The notes under the pieces: generated by a model | The model's database searches: none | The model's input: the letters and a program-made list of their open reading frames with translations, nothing else | What the model was told of the DNA's origin: nothing | Shown: positions 49,101 to 61,100 of the stretch, piece after piece | How positions within the stretch are numbered: the stretch's first letter is position 1 | Layout: each line of letters begins with the position of its first letter | Source: Membranipora membranacea | Lineage: Eukaryota; Bryozoa; Gymnolaemata; Cheilostomatida; Membraniporidae | Length of the DNA stretch: 64,000 nucleotides | Assembly: GCA_914767715.1 (NCBI GenBank) | Contig: OU612069.1 | Coordinates: 15,497,387 to 15,561,386, forward strand | Direction: 5' to 3' | Position numbers and translations under genes: made by a program

Positions 49101-52100
49101 GCAGAAAGAGACATGATCAATTACAAAAAAAGAGTTTTTGAGGTCCCGGTTTCAAATCCTGCTGAGTAGTCTGTTAAAAATTGACGTCTGTTGATCCTTC
49201 AACCGTTTTCCAACCTGTCTGTTAGCTGAGACCAACACGGCGTTAACTGTGGTAACTGCACCCTTTGGTCACACTAATTTCCCACCCTTCAGACCGAGAC
49301 AGACCTTGCAGTTATAACGAAAATCACCGATAAGTTATACACCAATGATCACTGACTTGGTGTAGGGGCATATTCTGTTTTTATATGTAGCAAGGCTGGA
49401 AGTTCCAGAAAACATTGATGGGAAAGCTGGTATATTGTTTTCTGAGAAAACATTATGTCAATGAGTGATGATATGATGTACACATAGCTTCGTAGCTAGC
49501 CTTGCTGGCCTAAACTTGCAGACAACACATAAAGGGGTGGAACGGATCAGGGTTAGGCAACCTCGGATCGGATATCGGATCGGTCGATAAATTCAACCTC
49601 GGATCGGATCCGGATCCGGATAACGCGTACAAACGCCAAGTCCAAACAGCTGTACTTTTGCACCATAATATACAGTTAAGGTCATTGAATACATGGATAA
49701 ACAGCATCAACAATCTTTTCCCTGAACCATTACCCTAATTTAAATGTGCATGTATCTGCTTGGATATAATTCTTTACAAAGACCAACTTATCACTCAAAC
49801 AGCCACGGTGCAAGGATCGCACAAACAGTTCATTTGAAAGTATCATTTAATGAGTACAAAGAACTCTTGACTCAATTTGCCAGGATCACTCAAACCAATG
49901 AGGTTTAGTTCATTGCTCGAACCCCGATGTTTGTAATCACTGAGTTTGAACAAACTCCCTGCTCATAGGATAGGAATTGTCCTCCTACTTTGAAGAAGAG
50001 GATAACCTTGTACATTAAACTAGATAGTTTGTTACAGGGAACATCATTGGACAAAAATTATGTCCTTATTCACAACGATCTGAGTAAAGATGCTTCTCTC
50101 AATTTCAGCAGAAAAACACATCCATCAAATTTAATCAGCAACAATATAATTAGCTATGAAAATAAGATAGGTATTGATTGCCTACTGATCACCACTGAGT
50201 GCTTTCAGCCAAACTCCATTATCTAATCTGAACCACAAATTAATGACTATCATACTTCTTTCCTTGTCATTTTTAGTGAGATAACTGATGCTAAGTAAGT
50301 GTTCATTAAAAACGTATCATCTCGGATCAGACATAACACATATCTGATCCGGTTTGTGGTTGAATCCGAGGTCAAATATTCGAAATTCAACTCCAACCTC
50401 AAGAGGTCGTTCCACCCCTAAACACATATTTACTATCAGTACGGTTGTAATGGACTGACTAGTGAAGTTGAGAACAGACAAGAGCATGCACTTTTCTTCT
50501 GACTGTTGTTGGGTGGAAGTCTTACATGCTTACCTGAATTCATCTACCTTGATAGTAAATATTGTATGCTGTTTTAGGATAGTTTTGTGGTTGAGAGGGG
50601 GAGGGGGGATCGCCAACTAACCTCTTATCACTGTTTGTGGCACAGCGTCTTTATATGAGCAAGCATCATATTCACAGGATTTGTTTTAATATTTGATTAT
50701 AACTATATAAAAAACCAAAACTTTAAAGTATCAAAAAAATAATAGCCAACACAATAATTACGCTTACATTGCAATTGATAACTTCCTTCTAATAAGTTAT
50801 TTCAACTTTTCGGAAGTACAAATTCAGACGCAAAATAAAAATCATTATCATTATCTATTTATCTATTAAAAATTATCAAATTAAAACACACTTTCCACAC
50901 TTTGACTCTGCTAAAGTAACCCTTTTATAAAGCTAATGTGATGTCCACTTTTTCGCCTTCATAGTTTGTTAAACTCTAACTTCATTGGTTGCTTTCCTCT
51001 TGGTTTAGAAGATGTTGATCGTTTACCGTCTTTGACTTTTAGCTTATTTTTTCTTCTGTATGTGATGTTTCTAACTCCCAGCTTACCCGAGTTAACCAGA
51101 TTAGGGACATCAAGAAAAACTATTAATCCAATGATACCGAAGAATGTAACTACTCCAAATGTGCCAGAAGCCTGCAATACACGGAATAGTCTTATTGATC
51201 ATTCGTTTATGGATATTGGTGGGTTAAACATTCCTACATTGGATCAGGTTTTTCTATATGTAAAAAAGACAGAATTCTTTCTTCCCCTCTCGAATGGCTA
51301 TTTATCTTGCTTGAAATGTTTGTTACAGTGAAAAATGTGACTGTCCACAGACAAGGAATAACATTTGACCATGTTAGAATATAAACGACATAGCCTGATT
51401 GAGCCAGAAACAATAATATAAGAATAAAGCGAGCACATCAATATAAGGATTTTTTTCAAAATCCAAAAACCTGTAACATTGTGTTGTACTTTTTTGAAAG
51501 CGGTTCCTACCTGAAACCTTTCTAAAATTAATGTTTTTTGGAGTGACAGATGATGTACAGATTGTTGAGAGAGGCTATAACAGCAGGTCATTCTGCTATT
51601 GCTGAGTTTTATGCTACACATTATTTATAAATTCCTTACTGCGATCACAGCCACAGGACCTTCCACAGCTGGATGTGTTTTCGCTGGAACCACCGGTTCA
51701 GTCTTTCCTTCCCTCTCTCTACCACTTGGAATGTACTCTCTTTCTGAAATAAAAATAGTAAAATCATGGCAACAAGACTTAGCAGCTTCGCTATGGTATT
51801 TGTAAAATAGAGATAAAAGGCACAGCGTAAAATGCTAAGCAACTAATGGTTGGATAGCTATTTTTTCTCTTGCAAAACAATTGGGATAATAAGCTTGTTG
51901 ATTGCAGCAGGATATATTTACTAAAACTTTGATAAACCATGAGGCAGTGATTCGAGCTATCATTTTTTGCAGGCCTTATTGGGCCCTTGTGAAACTTGTC
52001 TGCACTTCTTTTGCTTCTTGCACACTAAAATCTTGATAAGCAGTTGCAACGAGGGAGCTGATTTATGGTAAGGCAATTATTCAAATATATATTGGCCTAA

Positions 52101-55100
52101 ATGGAAGAGAAAAACTCTAAAACCCAACCTTTACAGACAATTCCTTCTATTTCCCCAGTATCACAGTTGTGTACTACTTCCATATCAAAGTCCATAGGGC
52201 ATGTGTATGAAGTCTCCTGTTGATTGGCTGAGTTAGGTCCTTGACCATCTGTTGCACGTTGAGTGGATCCATTTTCTTTATCTTTGTTCATGATGGTTTT
52301 TGCGCTGTGGCCGGATTCTGAATCAAAGCTTGAATCTTGGTCAGCTGTAAAATATTGGCATTAATTAGTTAACAGCCTGCCTTACATGATTGAATCGATA
52401 TTTTATTTCAACGACATAACTGCTATTCGAATCAAACCTAGAAAACAACTTGACAGATTAATCAAATCTAAAGACTAACCTTTGCACACAGCCTGTTTTG
52501 TCTCAGCACAGTCAACGGTGCTCCATTCTCCAGAAGCTTTCTTTATGAAGATGCATTCCCCATCTGAAGTACTGTTAATTGGAATACTCACGTACTCAGA
52601 AGCTTTTTCTTGGCCATCTTTAGTTGTGTATATGTAAGCTGAAAAAAGCAAAAATATTGCAGTAAAACAATTTTCAGCGATTGTTTATGGCTTTGAAATC
52701 GAATTTTCAATATCATTTACATTCTTGTTGGTTCCCCTGAAAAGCCTTCATGTCCATTGGAGGGTATAGCTGTATGGTGGACGCATCCAAGCTAGTGCCA
52801 GGAAATAATTTGAGCAGCGATCACCTTTGTGTCCTGTGTTTGAGCTTGTTGTTGAATTTGTCTGCTGAAAACTGTCGGTTGTCAAAATCACATTAGGATG
52901 TTCAGAATTGTACGAATCCAGAGTCTCGCGCTTTTTCCTCTCTGTGTTATCCATGTTCCTCATCACGATACCGCCTATTTCACCCTCAAACTTCCTCATG
53001 TGTTTCATACCAATTTTTGTGGTCATATCGCTTTTCAGTGATGCTGAAGTGGAAGACACACTAGGTGAGGTCAGTCTCTGGTGTTCAGATGTGATCGGGA
53101 TTTCTGAAGTTGAACCATGACTTGCCGATGTGAGGCCTGAATTTGCCGGCAATGTACTCTGGCCGTTCACGGTTGGGCTCTGGCTTTCTGTCCTTGTGCT
53201 CTGGATATTTGAGGTTGGGGTTTGGATTTCTGAGGTTGAACCTTGGTCTGCTGTTGTTTGGTTCAGGCTTGATGAAATCGTACTCTGGTTTTCTGACGAT
53301 TGACCGTAGTTTGCTGATGTTGTGCTCCGAATATCGGAGGTTGCGGACGTTATGCTCTGGCTTTTGGATGCTGTACTCTGGTTTGCTGTTGTTTGGCTAA
53401 GGGTTGCTGCTGTGTCCTGGCTTTCTGAAGTGAAATTTGGGTTGACTGATGTTGTGCCCGGACTTGCTGGTGATGACGTCTGTGTTTCTGAGTTTGTGCC
53501 CTGGCTTGACGACATAGTACTCTCATTTCCTGATGTTGAATTATTGGAGGTTGGAATACCTGTTGATGTTTCACTACCAGGATGATAAGTGACATTCTGA
53601 TTTACAGCAACTGTCCCGGAGTCGGTTGTCGATGCCGGGGCTGAAGCAGATTTGGAGGGGCTTGCAGAACTTCCAGGTACAGAGGTTGGAGACAATGTGT
53701 TTACCGATACATCAGCTGTCGCTGAAAAAAATTACAAAAATTTAGCCGAAATCTTATATCAAATGTACATTAGTATTCCAATCAGTCTGTATTTTCAACA
53801 ATTCAAGAGAACTAAAATTTGATGTAAATGATAAACCAAATTGTATTCATTTGATTAGAGGGAAATGAATTCAGTCATTTGGAAGTCTTTAACAATTCTC
53901 AAATAAAAACATGCAAGCTATAATTTCAGGATTAAATTTTCAAAAACAGGGATATAGTGCCTAAGAGTACTGACTAACTCTGACCAACATCAACCAACTC
54001 ATACCAGTTCTTACCGATGCTTACCAATTCGTACCATCTATACCAATTCTTAGCAACTCTGACCAAGTCTGATCAACTCTTTCCAACTCTTACCAACTCT
54101 TACCAACTTTTACCAATTCTTACCAACTCTTACCAACTCTTACCAACACTTACCAACTCTTACCAACTCTTACCAACTCTTACCAACTCTTACCAACTCT
54201 TACCAACTCTTACCAACTCTTACCAACTCTTACCAACTCTTACCAACTGTTAATAGTCTAGCTAAGTCCATGGCAATTATTATCTTGAGCACATTTGAAT
54301 AATATTTTTACAGACCACCAGCATTGTAAAACAAAGCATAGGTTTACCTGTAGCTTCAGTATCGTTTCTAGTCACACAGACGAAATTCCGCGGACGCTTG
54401 CAGCGACTCTCAGAAACGATGTATTCCTGTTTAAGTCGTACAGTAACACAGTCTGAAAATATATCAGTTATCATAACCAATTACTGTATGCATACTGGGA
54501 TCATGGTTCAACAGCTACTTGAGATGTGAAAAAAACCACAAACTTGTAGGTTCATTCATCTTTTTTGACATTTTTTTAACGAGATGTCAAAAGAGACTGT
54601 AATCAAAATAGTCCTTACTTTTCTTTCTGCGATAATTAGCTGCCGATTGGGTTGTTGGAGTGCCAGAATTTTGTGGTGTTTGTTGGCTTTCTGTAGTACT
54701 AGTTGGTAGTGCTGTTTCTGATGGAGTAGCTGTTTCCGAGATGAATCTTGATTGCCAGAATTTTGGACGTATTCCAAAATCCAGCTTTTGTGATCTGCAA
54801 ATAAATAGTTGCAGAAAACTGCATCTCATGTATGCAAAAAATGCATGATAGATGAGAGCAAACCATAGAATATATATATATTATATATAAAAAAAAAGAG
54901 GGAGGAATCAGAAAAAAACCAAAATTTTTGTTTTAATGGCATATCAACTTGTTTGGATGATCCCATCTCAGGTGAACTGTCTTTTAGCCTTGAGCAATTA
55001 TTTTGGTATTTCTTTTCTTAGCTCAAAATCATACATTGATACTAACAGAGGAATGAAGACAGTTTCATTGTAGTTCTCCCACATATTCTCTCCCTCCCCA

Positions 55101-58100
55101 AGGCACATGCTACTTGCGTCATTGTAGGTAAGTTTAAGGTTCAATATAGTGTACATGTTAGAATCCTCTCCTTGTTCCAGCCAGCCTAAAATAACATGTT
55201 AGATGTATCTTGATCTGTCAACTATATGCAACCAGGTTGGTCACTAGTCGCTATATGAGGAGGGAAATGCAATCCGTCACAAGGTCCTATCATGTATTTC
55301 CTTGCAAGGTGTATCATGCATAGATGCAAGCAAACTAGGGGCTTTGAAAGTCTGGTTTTTAAAGACTAACACAGAAGTTGTAGAGGATTTTAAGGGGGTT
55401 ACCCTAAGGCTCGATACCCGCCACTGCAACCACGCACATTGTCTATTTATACCAAGTAAGCCGACTCTCTCTAAAGAGTACACCGACTCTATCTTAGTGG
55501 GAATGTAACAAGTACGCCGACCTTATCTTTCTTGGGAATATACCGAGTACACCGACTCTATCTGAGGGAGAAGGTAACGAATACGCCGACTCTATCTTGC
55601 CTGGGAATATACCGAGTACGCCCACCCTATCTTATCCGGAAATATCATTGACCTGGGGGGGGGGGGGGCGGTGAGGGGAGAAATGGACAAAGATGGTAGC
55701 CTTTTTCATCTGTCAAGATAAATTGGGGGAGGGATATAGAAAAGGTAGTGACCCTATTTATCTGGCAAGACAATTGGGTGGCGAGGAATATGGACAAAGA
55801 TGGTAACCCTATTTATATGGCAAGACAATAATGGGAGGGGAGGGATTTTGACAAAGCATTAACTTATTTATCCGGCTAGATAAAAGGGAGGGAATGGCCC
55901 TGGGCTATAACTACCTGTGCAAGAAAGCTGGGAGGATAACTTGACTAGATTTCAGGTCAATGGTTACAGTGGTGCAATGGGGACTTTCACTTAGCAGAAG
56001 ATGCACTCACTTGAGTATTCACAAATGTAGTTTGCTTGCAGATCACAGTCCAGCATATACCAATCAGTTTTTCCCTCCAGTAGTCCAACACAAAGGAGAT
56101 TTTGAGATAATCCAGATTCATCTGAAATGGTCATATTATGAAAGTGACATTTGATAACCTTTGGGAAACATACCAGCACACATCGCAGCAAAAAAACAGC
56201 GCCCATCTTTGCCATCAAGGCAAGTTTATAGATATTGAATGTTATTTAAATGCTACCTAGGGACCAAAGCAGTCTGGCAGCTAGTCCTGCAGTATCCCCT
56301 TTTTTTCTTCTTTGAGGTATTAACCCCAATAAAAGGTCACTTCGAACAAATTTTTTAAATTACTTTTTTCCACATATTATATTAAAAACAAAATGAATTT
56401 TCATTGTCAGGGCACATTTCACAAAATAGGGAAGAATTAACAGTTTTCTGAAGCAGATAGAAGGGGTAGCTTATTGAGATTGGCTAGGCATGATAAAATT
56501 TTAGATGAGAAATGGAAGGAAGAGGGCAGTTTTCAAAATTATACATAATTTTAGCCCAAAAATGCCATGAAATTTAAACAGTTTAAAATATTGCATATCT
56601 ACTGCAAAACTAGGTAACAACCTACAATTGGTTTGGTCTTTCTTAAGTCTTTTGACTAATTATTTTATGCAATAATCGATCATTAGAAGCCTCAGTCAAC
56701 CACATACATTTCGAAGTGACATAATGATCCTAAGTGGGGAGACCTCTTACCACGATAAATATCCCATGCCAAGAAGAGCTTTGCAATGTTTCCATATACA
56801 CACATTACATAAATTGATCAAAAGAAACTGCCTGACTATAGCATACATTGGTCCTTCTGTAGTCATGAGATCTTAGGGTTTTATCCTCACTACCAATCCA
56901 ATAATATAAATATTGGCTTATTTGGATGTAGCCTAAATCCCTGCTGTTATATCCATACTATACATACGCACATAGCATTGATTACTTACTGAATATTGAC
57001 TGGTAGTAATGTGGGATTTCTGTGCCGTATGTATCTACGAGTGTTTGTGTTGTCTGATTGTAGTGAAGTCCAATCCACATGTGAGCGATCGAGTTTACTC
57101 CCATATAGCTAAGGTGGAATTAATAAATGTCATGCACTTATCTTGAACCAATGAAATATGACCTTGAACTTTATATTCTGACCACTCAAAGTGGGGGACA
57201 CAACGGGACCCCTCTATATGCGACTATGTTTTACATTAATCATATTTGCAAGTGATCCAGATACAATAACACAGCATAAGACAGTGTGCACAATTTTTGA
57301 GGACTTACTTAACTTAATTAACTTTCAGAGCTGAGTATCATACCAGTAACGAGTGACAGTTGTGTGAAATATTGAATTTGATGTGAGATTGATGTTGAGT
57401 AACTAAATGGGAGCACTTGCATCAGCTTGTCATTGATACCTTGATAAGATGAGGCTGGACATGACACTCTTGGGATACCAAAAAGAGACATTCCTGTCAC
57501 CATCAGACTGCTCTTGGCATGCAACAACAGCGCTTTGCCAGCTTTGTGTTTCATTACTCTCATCCAATCCGACTGAAACCAAGAATTGAAAATAAAGGTG
57601 AATCGAGATCAGGGTTGTATCAGAAAACTGCTATCATTCTGCGCATTATGATGTCACAGTCTCCCGTAAGTACCTGATTCTTGTATTGTACTCCCGGCAG
57701 ACTGTGAGAAAATAATGCAGAGAATTGGAATTACCTTCACCTTATGGGGGGCATTTTGTCCACCATCACAAATCCATGCCAAGTAGAGTAGTGTTGAATT
57801 TTTTCACCATGTAAATCTGACATTTATAACAAGAAACTGCCTGACCATAACATGCATTGGTCTTTTGGTAGTCTTTGATGTGTCATTTTTTGTGAAGGGT
57901 TTTGTTGACAGTGTTTGAACACCGTGTGATCATACTAGAGCACCAAAATTCACAAAACTGAAGACTTGTAGTTCACAAAGCAATACTCATTTGGTAACTT
58001 TACCGTCAGCCAGAGAAGCGGTTGTGGTCACATCATCCTGAGATGTAACAGTACTGTTAATCTCTGAAGATTCGGCTGTTGTCTCAATAATATCTGTTGT

Positions 58101-61100
58101 AAATATTGCTGTAGAGGAGTCAAACAGAGAAGAGACACACAAAAGAGTAGCAGTATAAGAGCACTCTGTGATGGTGTTCTCTTGCTCCATGACATTGTGA
58201 ACCCAACAATCTAAAAAAGTAGATCCAACTTAATTGAAGGGACATCTCATTTTTTTATAGTGATTCCAATAATTGTTTGGCACTTATGTTCGCAAAACCT
58301 TTGCGAACCCCTTGTGAAACCGTATGAAGATTTGACAAGCATTCCAGCTGTGCAGTGAATATTTAGTAACTTTCCAACAAGAACTTAGAGAGGGGACAAT
58401 AATGGTCTCATGCAAACCCATTTTTGGTTTCACTGAAAAGTTCGTTTGATTCTAAACACAATTTCCTTTTATCCCTTATTGGTCTATTATATTGAAATTG
58501 AAAATTACACTCTGTGTTGTTACTTACCATTGTTCAACAGATCAACTTTGACCCAAATGTAATGGGCATATAAATTATCTCTCTCCAGTTGGATTACCCT
58601 ATGGAAAAGAATGCATACAATTCAGCTTGATTTGGACCATTCTACTTTGGCAAAACCAGGTATAATAATCAAACACCTTCACAGAGCATCTTAATACCAT
58701 TCATGTGGTTATTCTGCCCGTGATTAGACAATTTTAGCTTGATTGTTTAATTGGTAAGATATGCTTTAAATTCTGACAATTTGTTACATACTTACGCCTG
58801 TTTTGCTGCTTCGATATCATCATCAGGCTGGTATAGTTCCATACCTGAGTTAGCACAGTGCTTCCATGCGTCAGAGGCGGTTAGCTTCGTGTTTATGTAC
58901 GTCAGACTTACATTCGAACCGGATTGTGGGACTTGAATGCAGAATGCGCCACCTGGGTAATTCAGTTAGAAATTTTGAAGCATAGAAATGATAAAAAAAC
59001 ATGAATATTATACTCGCAAATTTGCAAATTCAAATACACAACCAAACATTAGTACCCAAATAACTGACATAATGTTTATGTTAATTGGAAATTAAGATCA
59101 AGGTTAAATTCATGTACTTTGATTGAATGAGATTATAGATTATAGGTTTGAAACATAGCAACAACAAAATATTCAAATATTCTCACCTTTCGGGGATGAC
59201 ACATCACAAAAGACGCTGCTTTTATTGACAGAACTACAATCCGTCTCAGCTGTTTCTTGAGTTTCAAAATCAAGCAGTGAACACGCTAAAACATACAACT
59301 TGACCAATTATTTTAAGATGTGAGCGTAAAACAAAACAAACATTAGGGGGAAAATCCCATTTTACAACTTCACAGCAATGGCTGAGGAAGGGGTTAACCT
59401 GATAAATCGCTAATAAAAGAATCATTGCTTGTCTTGTCAAGCATCTTAGAGTGTTAAAACTCGTCAGTTATTACAGCGCCTTAAATAAAACCGCTTTTTT
59501 TCCCACACAACAGCAGGAAACTAAAATCTTGTCAACTAGGTTCAGTACCCCAGGTATATACTCTACATCATAATGATGATCATGGATCCCAATTATTGCA
59601 AACGGATTTCGATGGCTCACAATGTTTAAATAAGTATCCTTTGCCTGTTGTGAATTTAGAGAGTTGTGTGGGCTTGTTATAGCAGAAATGACTTAATGAG
59701 GGGACAAATCCTTGTTAGTACTATGACAAAAATAATCACATCACTTTAAAACTTTTGCACAAAAAAGCATCAACTTACTTCAAATACAATCCTGTTGGAT
59801 TATTCCCTGTACACTGGTTTGAAGGCATCACTTGAGTCTGAATACTTAATTTTGCCCTAACCAATTATGCGATGTGCACAATCTCGTCTTCCGAAAGGAA
59901 TTACAGAAAAGTGCGTTGTTTTTAACTCAGCTATCAAAATTATATTATTTAGTTGGCTGTGGATCAGAGAAATGTTTTTGATTCTTTTTGGTTGGACTTT
60001 CCGCCCAGGAGTTAGTTTTAGCCTTAGAGTACTGCTACTGCTTGGGGCCAATTTATTCAACCCATAAATTATTATTAGAATGATAAAATACTTACATGAT
60101 TTATCTAAGTCAATGGTTGTCCAAGTTGAATCTGCATTGTAGTTCTCCAAATATGACTCCATGAACGAAAATCTAATTACAAAAACAGATTACAGACGGT
60201 GATAGCAGTGCACACTGCTGGCTCAGATGGAATATTTCTACGGTTCAGTCAGTTTATAAGCTGAAATGCCACAGCCAGGCACTATGATGTTATAAGATAT
60301 GAGATTCTGACAATAAGAGTTTTGCTCAAGGTATTTTCGATATTAGCATCTAGGATCTGGCTCACTTAAAGCTATCCTTCTTTGTTATCCTTTTTCTATC
60401 CTTAAAATACAACTTACATTTTCATTGAAATATCCGGATCAGTAGTCTGATACATCGATAGGTGACTGCTATTACATCTAGCTATGGCCTCCTGTGCTGT
60501 AAGCGGCTCATCAATGAAAACAAGGCTAAGGTGAGGAGTGCCTGGAATCGGTATACTGATGTGTGCAACCTGATCTGCGATGTAAATAAGGTAAACAAGT
60601 AGTTAATTATCATGGTAGCAATATGAAAATCAGTGCAAAGTATTAGCCATCAGCCATATACTGCAGTGAGGCGGATCCACATCAAATTTGACCAACAGAT
60701 TGCATGACATGCGGGCTACAGAGGTAACTTTGGTCATATGAAGAGTGAACCCAAATCTTACTTCTCCAGATTTTATGCTTCAACCCGAATCTTTAGTTTT
60801 GGTTTACCCTTGTCTGATTATAGCAATATTGAACTTGTGGTTGCAAGCTTATAATTTTGGTCATTTCAAAGGATTGAACACTACTACACTAATCCCCCTT
60901 CCCTCAAAACTATGCAAACAAATACACACGTATAAGTCAACTGCCAGCAAGTTTACTGGAGTATACAAAATATTATGTATGATGCCGTAGTTGCCATCTC
61001 AAACAATTTACAAACACAAACCAACAACCATAGTCATAATAATCACACCAGAAAACTGTATCAAACATCCACAACGGCCGCTCTGAAGCAAATGGTCCCT

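Noticed and set aside
53143-53585. Plus-strand open frames of 85-87 codons
   Set aside because: They are antisense to the Ser/Thr-rich exon of the lectin receptor and reflect its repetitive composition.
54017-54253. 78-codon open frame with a repeated LTNSYQLLP motif
   Set aside because: It is a translation of the 10-bp minisatellite, not a gene.
57318-57563. 81-codon minus-strand open frame
   Set aside because: The correct CTLD exon 57440-57572 is in a different frame (SWQSAVVACQEQ); this frame has no CTLD pattern.
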